From the NCBI GenBank assembly GCA_030142905.1, contig JASJOG010000321.1:228055-292054 (forward strand): 64,000 nt of DNA. The letters are read 5' to 3'. Both the position numbers and the translations under genes were made by a program. The stretch's first letter is position 1. Each line of letters opens with the position of its first letter. A model generated the notes under the pieces. It was not told the DNA's origin. It saw only the letters and a program-made list of their open reading frames with translations, and did no database searches. Positions 38,290-49,690 of the stretch are shown here, piece by piece. The DNA is from Heliopora coerulea (taxonomy: Eukaryota > Cnidaria > Anthozoa > Scleralcyonacea > Helioporidae).

Positions 38290-38355
38290 AGTCTAGTAGT
38301 AAAGATTATTGCCCAACAAATAATTTTGAAGAAGCGCATATCTCAAATAAACATG
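38290..38355 (-). mobile_element. Outer tail of Penelope-like element, left side
   Basis: It matches, inverted, the sequence right of the palindrome at 42720-42780 with about four mismatches in 57 bases. It is separated from the left palindrome arm by the SINE cluster. The same tail appears at 6900-6992. Confidence 0.65.
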
Positions 38356-39111
38356 ATAACTTCACAATTAACCTACACTGTTGAAGTCAACTGAAAAATG
38401 TTGACTCGAGTGGGATTTGAACTCGCACCTTCGGGATACCGGTCCGCCGCTCTACCTGTTGAGCTATCGAGTCCACAGGTAGAGCGGACCGGTATCCCGA
38501 ATGTGCGAGTTCAAATCCCACTCGAGTCAACATTTTTCAGTTGACTTCAACAGTGTAGGTTAATTGTGAAGTTATCATTTCATAATACCCTGAGGATGAT
38601 TCTGAAATAGAATTGAAACACTGCACATCCAATCTCATGGATAGCGTTAAGTTGTCGCGAGAATATTTCGTGCACTTAAATTGGATAAAAACTCGCCTCC
38701 AATCCCTGTGGACTCGATAGCTCAACAGGTAGAGCGGCGACCGGTATCCGAAAGGTGAGAGTTCAAATCCCGCTCGAGTCGATATTTTCAGTTGACTTCA
38801 ACAGTGTAGGTTAATTGTGAAGTTATCATTTCATAATACCCTGAGGATGATTCTGAAATAAAGTAGAAACACTGCACATCCAATCTCATGGATAGCGTTA
38901 AGTTGTCGCGAGAATATTTCGTACACTTAAATTGGATAAAAACTCGCCTCCAATCCCTGTGGACTCGATAACTCAACAGGTAGAGCGGCGGACCGGTATC
39001 CCGAAGGTGCGAGTTCAAATCCTGCTCGAGTCAACATTTTTCAGTTGACTTCAACAGTGTAGGTTAATTGTGAAGTTATCATTTCATAATACCCTGAGGA
39101 TGATTCTGAAA
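38356..39111. repeat. Cluster of tRNA-derived SINE-like units inserted in the Penelope tail
   Basis: Four tRNA-like heads: one inverted at about 38402-38478, then forward at 38476-38527 (partial), 38706-38780 and 38957-39031. The forward units are spaced 251 bp. Each has GCTCAACAGGTAGAGC, a GGT-type anticodon position and a GTTCAAATCC TpsiC box with imperfect stems. The cluster is flanked on both sides by TCAAATAAACAT (38344-38355 and 39112-39123), which looks like a target-site duplication. Confidence 0.65.
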
Positions 39112-39328
39112 TCAAATAAACATATCAGGATACTTTGAAAGATACTTTAATGAGGAACTAACGTTTCGTCACTTTACAAGCAACATCATCAGAGTGTCTA
39201 TTTACATGAAAATTTTCGGCTTAAATAACCTACACGATTACAAAAATAGAGGTGAGAAAAGGAGAGAGTGATGATTGAGGTGTCATAACAGGGATTAAGG
39301 TGGAGGAGAAAAGAAAAGAAAAAAACAA

Positions 39329-40910
39329 TTAAAATAACATGAGAGGAAATGACCTTATATTTACGTTGAGAGAGGGATTTATTTTTGCAATCAACAAACT
39401 TTCTCGAATGAGAGTATCTAATTCTGAACGGCCACTAGCTAAAACTGAAAAATCATCGAAAGAAGTCGGGTGTCCAGTTTCTCTTTTATGTGCTAAAATG
39501 CTAGACAAAGAAGAGAGGTAAGAGATCTCATTTCCTGTGCATGCCGAAATGCCCATGTGTTCGCAGATCCTGGTGTGTAAGTTTCGGGTTGTTTCACCCA
39601 AATACAACGCGGAGCAGCGTTGGCACGTAAATTTATAAATGACATTGGATCTTAGGCGCATAGGAATTCGGTCTTTGAAACGGAAAAAGTGTGAAAAACG
39701 GCGAACTGATCGAAATATTACTCGGAGGTCAATGTGTGGGTGGGCCGATGATATCAACTTCAAAAGTTGTTGGCGAATTTTGAGACCGTGACTACCAGTG
39801 CAATGGATAACAGGCAGTGCAATGGATAACTGCAATTTAGGTGCTGTGAGAGGTTTAATTGGTGTGTCGGAAACTTTATTTAAAAACGAGCAAATACAAT
39901 AGTCTATAAACCGTTGCGGATAACCATTTTGAAGCAACAGGCTCTTAAATTTTGCAAGTTCTTCTTGAAAAATCGAATACGACGAACATATATTCAAATA
40001 TCGAAATAAAATAGTGTAGATTAGACCTTTCTTGTAAATGACAGGCAAAAAACTCTCGAAATTTGTGAAAAGGCCGGTAAATGTTGGTCTTCGATAAACA
40101 GAGGCGATAAATAAGCCATTAGGTCGAGAAATAGTGATGTCAAGAAAGGGTAGCATTTTGTTGGACTCCACCTCACAGGTAAAGTTAATGTTGGGATGCT
40201 GTGAGTTTAAATAATTTAGAAAAGGTTCGATTTGCTCATGAGATTTAAATAAAATAAAAGAATCATCAACATAACGTCTATAAAAAAGCGGTTTGAAATC
40301 AGTGGGACAGTTTTCTAGCCAAATTTTCTCATGGTGTGATAAAAATATGTTAGCAAAAAGTGGGCCGAGCGGTGAGCCCATGGCGACGTCATTGATTTGG
40401 TCGTAAAGTTTACCATTGAAAACGAAATGACAATCCTCCGCTGTTAAATTTAAGAGGTCTTTTAGTTCTTTGCGCGAGAAGCCTTGGAAAAGACTGTTGG
40501 TAGAAAATAGCTAGTCAAGAATAATCTTTATGGTTTCATCAAGAGGAATATTAGTAAATAAAGACGTAACATCAAAACTGGCCATAACTAAATCGTCGGT
40601 ATTAAGGTCTAAGGAAAACAACTATTGAATAAAGGAAAACGAATTAATAATTACGTAATAACTTAAAGAAGTAGGATGGAGAAGCGAAACTAGAAACTTA
40701 GCTAGGTTAAATGAATGAGTTCCCATTGCTGAGAAAATAGGTCGAAGTGGTACGTTAGCTTTATGAATCTTTGGCAGTCCATATAATATACCTGGTTGAC
40801 ATCCTGTGGGGGCTATTTTCTTGAACTGCTCGTCGGATATTACATTGGCCTTCTTTAGTTTTCGAAGGAATGCTCGAACTTTGGTTTCTCGTTTCATTGT
40901 TGTTTTAATC
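39329..40910 (-). pseudogene. Penelope-like reverse transcriptase/GIY-YIG endonuclease, left copy
   Basis: Exact mirror of the right copy. The intact 350-codon 3' part (39329-40381) holds RT motifs MGSPLGPLFANIF and YVDD, then a GIY-YIG endonuclease (YKFTC, YLGETTRNLHTRICEH). The 5' part (40622-40910) holds RT motifs including LYGLPKIHK. The same two in-frame stops as in the right copy lie at 40622-40624 and 40511-40513. These elements copy their RNA into DNA at a nick made by their own endonuclease. This copy lacks the N-terminus and is interrupted, so it is inactive. Confidence 0.9.
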
Positions 40911-40935
40911 GGATCGTCGTTGAGGGGGACGAATT

Positions 40936-42515
40936 TTAAAACAACAATGAAACGAGAAACCAAAGTTCGAGCATTCCTTCGAAAACTAAAGAAGGCCAAT
41001 GTAATATCCGACGAGCAGTTCAAGAAAATAGCCCCCACAGGATGTCAACCAGGTATATTATATGGACTGCCAAAGATTCATAAAGCTAACGTACCACTTC
41101 GACCTATTTTCTCAGCAATGGGAACTCATTCATTTAACCTAGCTAAGTTTCTAGTTTCGCTTCTCCATCCTACTTCTTTAAGTTATTACGTAATTATTAA
41201 TTCGTTTTCCTTTATTCAATAGTTGTTTTCCTTAGACCTTAATACCGACGATTTAGTTATGGCCAGTTTTGATGTTACGTCTTTATTTACTAATATTCCT
41301 CTTGATGAAACCATAAAGATTATTCTTGACTAGCTATTTTCTACCAACAGTCTTTTCCAAGGCTTCTCGCGCAAAGAACTAAAAGACCTCTTAAATTTAA
41401 CAGCGGAGGATTGTCATTTCGTTTTCAATGGTAAACTTTACGACCAAATCAATGACGTCGCCATGGGCTCACCGCTCGGCCCACTTTTTGCCAACATATT
41501 TTTATCACACCATGAGAAAATTTGGCTAGAAAACTGTCCCACTGATTTCAAACCGCTTTTTTATAGACGTTATGTTGATGATTCTTTTATTTTATTTAAA
41601 TCTCATGAGCAAATCGAACCTTTTCTAAATTATTTAAACTCACAGCATCCCAACATTAACTTTACCTGTGAGGTGGAGTCCAACAAAATGCTACCCTTTC
41701 TTGACATCACTATTTCTCGACCTAATGGCTTATTTATCGCCTCTGTTTATCGAAGACCAACATTTACCGGCCTTTTCACAAATTTCGAGAGTTTTTTGCC
41801 TGTCATTTACAAGAAAGGTCTAATCTACACTATTTTATTTCGATATTTGAATATATGTTCGTCGTATTCGATTTTTCAAGAAGAACTTGCAAAATTTAAG
41901 AGCCTGTTGCTTCAAAATGGTTATCCGCAACGGTTTATAGACTATTGTATTTGCTCGTTTTTAAATAAAGTTTCCGACACACCAATTAAACCTCTCACAG
42001 CACCTAAATTGCAGTTATCCATTGCACTGCCTGTTATCCATTGCACTGGTAGTCACGGTCTCAAAATTCGCCAACAACTTTTGAAGTTGATATCATCGGC
42101 CCACCCACACATTGACCTCCGAGTAATATTTCGATCAGTTCGCCGTTTTTCACACTTTTTCCGTTTCAAAGACCGAATTCCTATGCGCCTAAGATCCAAT
42201 GTCATTTATAAATTTACGTGCCAACGCTGCTCCGCGTTGTATTTGGGTGAAACAACCCGAAACTTACACACCAGGATCTGCGAACACATGGGCATTTCGG
42301 CATGCACAGGAAATGAGATCTCTTACCTCTCTTCTTTGTCTAGCATTTTAGCACATAAAAGAGAAACTGGACACCCGACTTCTTTCGATGATTTTTCAGT
42401 TTTAGCTAGTGGCCGTTCAGAATTAGATACTCTCATTCGAGAAAGTTTGTTGATTGCAAAAATAAATCCCTCTCTCAACGTAAATATAAGGTCATTTCCT
42501 CTCATGTTATTTTAA
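40936..42515 (+). pseudogene. Penelope-like reverse transcriptase/GIY-YIG endonuclease, right copy
   Basis: Reading from the centre outward: RETKVRAFLRKL, then LYGLPKIHK and LRPIFSAMGT, then a stop (41220-41222). ASFDVTSLFTNIP (RT motif A) follows, then a second stop (41331-41333). MGSPLGPLFANIF, YVDD (motif C), KMLPFLDITI and ASVYRRPTFTGL come next. The C-terminus has the GIY-YIG fold with Cys pairs (FTCQRCSALYLGETTRN and RICEH). All parts are in one frame. The order RT then GIY-YIG is diagnostic of endonuclease-bearing Penelope-like elements. The N-terminus is missing. Confidence 0.92.
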
Positions 42516-42651
42516 TTGTTTTTTTCTTTTCTTTTCTCCTCCACCTTAATCCCTGTTATGACACCTCAATCATCACTCTCTCCTTTTCTCACCTCTATTT
42601 TTGTAATCGTGTAGGTTATTTAAGCCGAAAATTTTCATGTAAATAGACACT

Positions 42652-42685
42652 CTGATGATGTTGCTTGTAAAGTGACGAAACGTTA
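42652..42685 (+). other. Hammerhead-like motif at the Penelope 3' end
   Basis: CTGATGA, one extra T, a stem GTTGC/GTGAC closing a seven-base loop, then GAAACGTTA. It mirrors to 39159-39192. Penelope-like elements are known to carry hammerhead ribozymes. The CTGANGA and GAAA core elements are present, but the extra base after the core is atypical, so activity is uncertain. Confidence 0.45.
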
Positions 42686-42732
42686 GTTCCTCATTAAAGT
42701 ATCTTTCAAAGTATCCTGATATGTTTATTTGA

Positions 42733-45700
42733 GATATGGGCTTCTTCAAAATTATTTGCTGGGCAATAATATTTATTACTAGACTTAGATTGTTCATTTG
42801 CCTTTCAATGTCTTTTTAAGTTGAATACTGAAAAGCATTATGTGTGCGATAGTTGCTACAAATGTTGCTACTAATAAACAGTGTAATCCAAAAAAAATTA
42901 ATATTATTATCATTATCTATATACATGGCCGAATAACTATGGAATTACACAAATCGTACAGTAAACCATTAGCAAATACTAAATAGGGCTGCAAATGTAT
43001 TTGAGGCCCGCGTGACTCGTCGGCGGCCTCCATCGGCCCTGAAGATAGGAGTGTTTCCACGAATGCGATTTAGTGTTTGGCCGCGTATTATTGATAATAG
43101 TTGTTTATGGAGACTTAAATGGGGGTAATTTCGTTATGGTTTGAGTAGATTAAGAAATCTACACAACTGTTGGGAATTATCAGTTTGAACTCAGCCCAGT
43201 CTCTGGGGTATTTGGTAAAAAAATGTTCTGATACAAACGCTTACCAAATGATCAGGGCCGACCGGTATTAAAGTTAACTGACACTTGATGAACCAAATTG
43301 TCAGTGTTGAAAACTCAGAAAAGAATTTTTAGTCAGTAAATAATTACTTTTTGTGGGCTTTTAAGTTCTAAGTTTTTTCTCCAATGTTGTTTATGTACTT
43401 GTGTATGAACATTTAGTTGTCATAGCTAGACTAGCTAACGAAGTAATTTTAGAGCAACGTATCACATGTAAAGCAGCGGGAGGCAACATTTGGCCAGAGC
43501 AGCGGGAAGCAACATTTGGCCAGAGCAGGGTGACTTTTGGACGATGTACAACTGCTCGTAACAGTTTTCACTCAAGATACGACGGCTACCAGTTGATACA
43601 GATTCCTGACACTGCCTGACCTGTGATTCCACGAGCGAACACCGCCAACCGTGCCACCGCTGTCTAAAGAAAGTGTATTTAATCCCAAACTGAATTCCTA
43701 CGGGCCGTCTTTTCCTGGGATAACATGGGGAACGAAGAGAAACACCAGGTAGAATATCTTTTTCTTTGCCATCTGGGAAACAAGTGTTGGGGTGGATAAT
43801 TTAGATTTTACGGACGTATGGGGCTGTCGAGAGCTACCTTAGGCCCCAGACTAAAGAATGATTGTGGGCGTTAAAGGACCGTTTATGGTGCGATTTTCGA
43901 TTCAGGTTTGCTGCAAAGTTTATCGCACATATCACCGCGACTTTTATCGTAAACCCAGTGGTTATAAAGTGAAATTATGGCCATGTGGAATGAAAATCGT
44001 AAGTGCTTTCATCGTGTTCCATTGTATGCTTCCATTCAACAAAATTCGCGCTGATCAAATCAGTTGTTTTACCCAAGTTTCAAAACGATATTGAGTTATT
44101 CGGAAGAAACGCCTGAAACTCTTTTAGTCGTCTAAACGCAATTAAGATGTGAGGTATCGGAATATTTTAGTTGTTTTTATTCACGTAAACAGAATGTTTG
44201 GACTAACCATTTCGATTGCGTGTACGTCTGTGCCTTCATGAACGACACATGAGAATGATCAACATTAGTCTTTGCGTTTATATTTATATCCGTTATGTTG
44301 ACTGTCACGAGTCATTGTAAATGTTGCTGGCTGTCGGATGTGTGAGTGGCTGTCGGCTTCAAGTACAGGCGACTACGTCGCTTTTCCACGACGATTTGGT
44401 CGACCGTTTTTCCGAAAACGTACGAATTTACTTGTTATTTTCTCCAGGAATCTAACCTAAATTTCGTATTAGCTTACACCCGACCGGCTCTCATCACATA
44501 TTCACTGGGGTAAAGTAACACGGAAAAGTTTATCAATGGGCGATAAGACAACAGGGCCCCCCCTGGGTTCGGGGTTCATGACGGCAGATTCTTCCCAAAC
44601 TTCTAAAAATTTCAATTGGTGTATAGTAAAAAAAATTTAAGCAACAAATTCAGGCACACGCACCTGCTATTTGGTATACTGTTGGTAGACGTCTATTTGC
44701 AGACGTTAAAAATATTTGTTCTTTCTATCGATGTAGATTCCGAGGTGACCATCATCATCATCAGAGAGATTCTGTTGTATTGTAGCTGGCAAAATGTTGT
44801 GTTACCTCTACGGTTCCGCAAATTTCCTTTAAAAGAACGTGTTCTTGAGATTGGATAGTATCAACTAAGGTGAGACTCTAGAAATCTCTTTAGGACATTT
44901 CTATTACATCATCAACTTCAAGGTATAGGTAAAAGTATGAGAAAACTGTAAAAATCACCAGTTGAACTTAATTACGGTGTTCCCAGAGTAAGGGGCATAC
45001 CCCTGATCTCAACGTAACTGGATTACGTATCTCTTGTAGGCCCCGTCTAAGTACCTGTTGTCCAATCTCCCTTGCTAGTTTACGACTAGTCTCTAATCTC
45101 ATGTCGAAAAAGAAGAAATATCAGAAAAGGAGCATGACATTCCCGGCGGAGTCCGAAAAGTCGAAAAATAATGATCTAAGGCTAATTTACTGTTTACAGT
45201 TGAACTGAAGGCAAACGTGGAAACACAGTCCAAAAATGTCAAGTACACACTGAAAGGGTTGTTGAGCCATGTAAATTATTGTCGAAAGTAGAAAAATAGA
45301 CTTACAGCAAATGACTAGTTTAAGATAGGTGTTTCACGACTTTTGTCTTCAGTCAAGTTTCTCCACTACCGGTCGTAAAAAACCCAAAAGTGACATGTTT
45401 TAAGGTTTAATAATAGAAAAGAATACGAAAACGAAAATACCTAGGCCTTGTTCACCGTTTTTTGTCCGATAACATCATCCAAGTTTGTCTTCATCGTGCT
45501 TTTTCTGTCTGTTTAATGAGGCATGATTTTAATTTAAAATCATGATTTTATGGCGGCCACCTTTGTAATCCCAAAACGTCACTTTGTCGCTTCTCTTTTA
45601 TCGCCCTATCCGCAGTTACTGAGCACTGAGATTACTGATACAGATCATTCCTGTGATTTCCAGTTTTTCGTGATTCTAAACACGAGGATGAGAGGTCTGA

Positions 45701-46500
45701 TTATTAGAAGGCGTAACCCCTGTCGTCCAGCAACTGTCATCGGATTTCCTTAACGCAAGGTAACTATAGAATTATTTGGAAAAGCTTTTCACGGGTCTCT
45801 ACTATATACCCGTGACAATAGGTTTACGAATGATTTTTCCTCATGTTAATGTTGATCGAAGCAACCGTATCTCTTGTGTTTTTTTCTTTTTAAAATTACC
45901 TTACACACAAGCAAGTTAAATTCAATATTCATCAATACAGATCTGGGCGAACGAGACAAAATTGACACACTAAATTGTTATCTTACCGTATTTAAAAAAA
46001 AGTAATCTTTTAAAGCTGACAGTTTCTAACTAGCGTACGAGTTTTACTTTGTGAATACTTAAGAAACAATTAGCTACGACTGGGTGCAGCAATTTTAAAA
46101 AGTTGGTAGTTGAGAAAGAAAAATAAGAAATCTTCCGGTAGTACAATCGACTGATTCGAAATTAAAAGAACACTTTCTGTACTGGAAGAATTAATGAAAA
46201 GTCGTTCTTGTAATTAGCAAAAGAAATTATTTTAGCATTTGTGCTTAGCAAAATTCTTGAGTCACTGATCAAGTTCCAGAACTCCTGCGCCCAGTTGTTC
46301 AAAAGACTTATTTCAGGATTAGCGAAAATATTGTGGACAACTTTCCGATAATGCGGCTGAGAAAACTTGGAATTTTCTTCAGCAGATTTCAGGTGTATAC
46401 GAAAAGGCTTTAAGCTGCGAAATCTGAACCACATAACTCCACCAAAATAAAAGAATCCAACTCAATAGATTAACTAATAATCCTGGATTAGAGCTAATCG
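42733..46500. other. Intergenic sequence, no supported gene
   Basis: The Penelope tail runs to about 42785. A short tandem repeat of about 26 bp (GCAGCGGGAGGCAACATTTG) lies at 43474-43530. An ATG-started stretch reading MGNEEKHQ and ending at a possible donor (about 43722-43749) could be a first exon, but no partner exon is visible. Confidence 0.35.
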
Positions 46501-46639
46501 TGCTTTGAACAACTGGCCCTTGGTGGTTAAAGGTAAAAGTAAAGTGTCTTTATTTATACCGGATAATCCTATCAGCTAAATAATCTGCTCTCCCTAGAGG
46601 TCCAGTAAGGGCCACCCCTCATTGGTCCAGTGTTAGTAC

Positions 46640-46805
46640 AGGAGGAAACCTGTGATGCTTGGTAGAGTCAAAGTGAACAACACTCTTCCCACATGTGACC
46701 AAGGTAACTTTAATCAGATAACTGCACGGAGCCGGAATCGAACCCAAGTCACAGTGGTGAGAGACACGTGCACTACCACTGTGTCACCAGCACTCCCAGT
46801 CATTC
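46640..46805 (-). repeat. tRNA-derived SINE with clear box B
   Basis: On the minus strand the sequence has a box A-like TGACACAGTGGTAGTG and a textbook box B, GGTTCGATTCC (46733-46743 on plus as GGAATCGAACC). These are the internal pol III promoter parts of a tRNA-derived SINE. Downstream on the minus strand is an unrelated body, to perhaps 46530. Confidence 0.65.
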
Positions 46806-46999
46806 AGTTTATTCAAGATAAAAAAAACGACACTGTTTTCCACTCGTTTATCTTTCAGAAAAGACAACCAACTTCCCATCCGTTCAGTTGGACATCAAGG
46901 GAACCGATCCGGAGGAAACGAAACATAAAAAACTCTTTTCTACTTTTAATGCAGTTAATCCAGCAAAATAAAAAATTACTTTATTACGCAGTTACTACT

Positions 47000-47682
47000 C
47001 AGGCCTTGATTACATGAAGGCAAGCTGGCCCAGCTAACGGGCTAACCCTGTGGCCAAGTACGATTATGTTTTGATATTACATGAAGTAAGCTGGCCCCCT
47101 TGCCAAGCTGGATTGTTGCACTGAATTCTAAAAGGACAAGAACAATAGCTGCAAACTGTATTTTGAAGCCAACATGGAGGCTGACATGTGGGTCAATTTG
47201 CAGTTCAGCCCAGTCCCCTACGCGATAAACACGCAATCTATTGTGAAAACGTCACCCAAATTTCGGATTTTTTTGACAGTTTTCTTTTTTATCCTTAGTA
47301 AGTAGAGGACAATTTCGGTAAGACTGCGTATTTGTCAGAATTAACTGTCAATGAAAAGTAAAGGTTCAATACAACTTTTTCCCACACGTGTTTTTGACCT
47401 ACATGGCTGGTCCATGTCGGCTTCATTCAATCTTGAGGCCTGGTACTACGAGATATCGTTCCAGTCTTTTTAGAGTTCAATGGATTGTTGTTTGGATTTA
47501 CCATATGCGCATGCTCCCTGACGATGAGTTAGAACGGTTGCCGAGGTGAGCTGGCTTGTTCATCGAGCTGGCTCACTACCATGTAATCACATTTTCTTTA
47601 CTGAGTTTATCATTGTTTGGCAGGCTAGCCTGTTTAGCGAGCTGGCCCGACAGCTCGTGTCATGTAATCAGGACCTAAGTTT
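47000..47682. mobile_element. Non-autonomous DNA element with inverted ends
   Basis: AGGCCTTGATTACATGA at the left mirrors TCATGTAATCAGGACCT at the right. Inside both ends an AAGCTGGCCC/GAGCTGGCCC motif recurs. No transposase ORF; the target duplication is unclear. Confidence 0.55.
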
Positions 47683-48144
47683 ACTTCATGTTTAACGTAT
47701 TGTCTGTTTGAAGACGGGTTGACTTGTTTCACAAAAATCCTTCTTTGTTTGACAAAAGACAATTTGAATTAAACTTGGGTTGTAGCTACAGCCTACTTCG
47801 CGACTCATTTTAGGCATGTTTCACGGATTTTCATCAAACAAGTGAGCTCATCTCATCAAAACTGTCTTTAAATAAAGTCAATATTCTACTTGGACACACA
47901 AATTCAGTTGAATAAAAGACCTTTCTAGACGATCCGATACAAAATGAAGTACAAAAACCTTGAAGGTAGTACTCATCTGAGAAACGAAACACCGACTTAG
48001 AGCGAAAGCTCTTCACCAGATTAAAATGAAAGGCGAAATCAAAAGCACTGAGTAAGATGTGGTGAAGAAAGGTGCGAGATAAACGTAAACAATCATTTGA
48101 GTGGAAGGTTAACAAAACGACAACAAAGATGGCATTTTGGTTAC

Positions 48145-48303
48145 CTTCTCATCTGATTGGTCACCACTAAACTGTACTATAACTGGAAGGCTAACTCCAG
48201 TTAAATCACAGGAACCAAGACTGAAGGGGGAAGTCAAAAACAGCGGACGTGGAGGAATTTGGACATCAGTTTCAGTCTCCCGGGCTGTCGCTTTCGTTGT
48301 CAT
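48145..48303 (-). CDS. Possible short coding exon, unknown product
   Basis: ATG-started reading on the minus strand, 53 codons (MTTKATARETETDVQIPPRP at its start), ending at a good donor GATGAGAAG/GTAACC. I recognise no domain and found no partner exon; the downstream reading at 47834-48115 looks repeat-derived. Treat as a guess. Confidence 0.2.
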
Positions 48304-48414
48304 CCTTAGTCCTTTTTCGACTGTTTGAGGTGTTTAGTTCGTCAACATGTCATCATTTGTTGTAGGAGCTAAGAATAATTATCATCACCCTAAAGGCAGC
48401 CCAGAATAGCTTTT

Positions 48415-48485
48415 AAGACTAGGTTTAGGATTAGGGTTACTCCTAGTCCTAATCTTGACTCTGGCACTAACCCTAACCCTAGTCG
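48415..48485. repeat. Short telomere-like repeat patch
   Basis: GGTTTAGGATTAGGGTTACT is followed by CCTAATC and AACCCTAACCC in opposite orientation, the same two-orientation layout as at 238-500. Confidence 0.6.
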
Positions 48486-49597
48486 GATCCATCGACACGT
48501 CCCCCCTGGTCATAGTTCAACCAATTAATTACTTAATTCTCAATCACTATATAATCCACTACATACTGTTGTACTCCTACAAATGATTATCGTCGTTCTG
48601 AAGTGTGAGGATATGTTGAGTTCGCGCACCCCCTTCAAAATTTTGCTGCAGTCCCCCTCACATGGCATCAACTTTAAAATGCGATTCCCAGGAGTATTAA
48701 CATTAAATAACAAATCTGAAGTCAATTGCTGAAAAAAAACCCCCAAGGTTTGTTGGGTGTAAAAATGCCAAGAGCATTGTAATATTTAATTTCGTTAAAA
48801 AGTACCAACACTTTACTTTAATCAAGCAAGTGCCTGGTTAGTACAACTCCATAAGTAGAATTCATACTAATTTAACACCTTTTTCTTCTAAGCAGTAACT
48901 TGGGTACATTACAACCCGAAGAGCTGCAAAGTTTACTTTACATATTGTATTTAAGATATTTTGTTTTCTTTTACGGTCATCTATACGTACATAAGCAGTT
49001 ATAGCAATAGATTTTATCCCACAGCAGTTCAAGTATTACAGTCCTTCATGGTTTCATAGACGTTGTCGAGACGATTATTCGCTAAATCTCAACAAGTTTA
49101 TCCATTTAATTATTGAAATTTCACCAAAGATAGACTTCTATTGTTCTACCCTCTACTTTGCTGATCGCTGTTAAGGATCTTTGATTATCTTTACAGAGTT
49201 CGCCTCTGGCCGGTTGAAGTAAATACTTGTGATGTATAATCTGCACCTTAGCGTATAGGTACTTTTCTTACTGAAAACACCAATCAGTTCCCGACAGCTT
49301 CAAATCGATTGTGAGAGTTTTCGGATCTTATCAGTAGTCATATTATAGCCCAAACCACTTCAGCGCGTATAATTTATCGCTTGTGCGACAATTCCAACTA
49401 CAACTTTCAACTTACAATATAACATCAAGATCAGACTGCATAAATTCTCTAATAGTAACATAAAGTGCGCCGTGCAAAAAAATCCTGAAAGGAACTCTTT
49501 CTTGTGCAAACCAAACTTAATCAAACGAAGGTTCATCCTTATACCATCAGAACACTATGGCTTACAACCTTAGCAGGGTAAGTCCTAACAAGCCTAA

Positions 49598-49690
49598 CTA
49601 TTGTTTTCCTGGTGGTTTCTTTGAACGAGGTAATGTCCGTCTCTCCAATTTGTGAGCAAAACTTTCCCGGCAAATTGGACAACGGGTTCG
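49598..49690 (-). pseudogene. Decayed second copy of gene B's last exon
   Basis: Reads RTRCPICRESFAHKL and then a tail nearly identical to the working exon at 50849-50936, ending in a stop one codon later. The acceptor is gone: where exon 7 has AATAG the copy has AATAACC, and no AG occurs in the preceding ~50 bases. The surrounding non-coding sequence is also duplicated (about 49598-49955 against 50847-51168), so this is a tandem DNA duplication and not an alternative exon, unless a distant AG is used. Confidence 0.7.

Larger units (their letters stand above)
39112..42732. repeat. 3.6 kb palindrome of two head-to-head Penelope-like elements
   Basis: Left and right arms mirror around 40922. 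The stretches I compared by eye are identical base for base and the mirrored coordinates are constant, so there are no indels. A non-mirrored spacer of about 27 bases lies at the centre (about 40914-40938). Each arm is one 5'-truncated Penelope-like element; the 5' ends meet in the middle. Either strand could fold into a 1.8 kb hairpin, so an assembly artefact must be considered. Confidence 0.9.

Noticed and set aside
40622..41038. 138-codon ORFs crossing the palindrome centre
   Set aside because: The first ~40 codons of each are antisense of the opposite arm read across the junction; only the part after the centre is genuine reverse transcriptase.
45101..45208. Short Lys-rich ORF starting MSKKKKYQKR
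   Set aside because: Composition is low complexity, it is only ~35 codons, and no donor or homologous family is evident.
47834..48115. 93-codon minus-strand ORF
   Set aside because: It covers a fold-back repeat-like segment (GAGCGAAAGCTC with GAAAC nearby) and has no domain or splice support.
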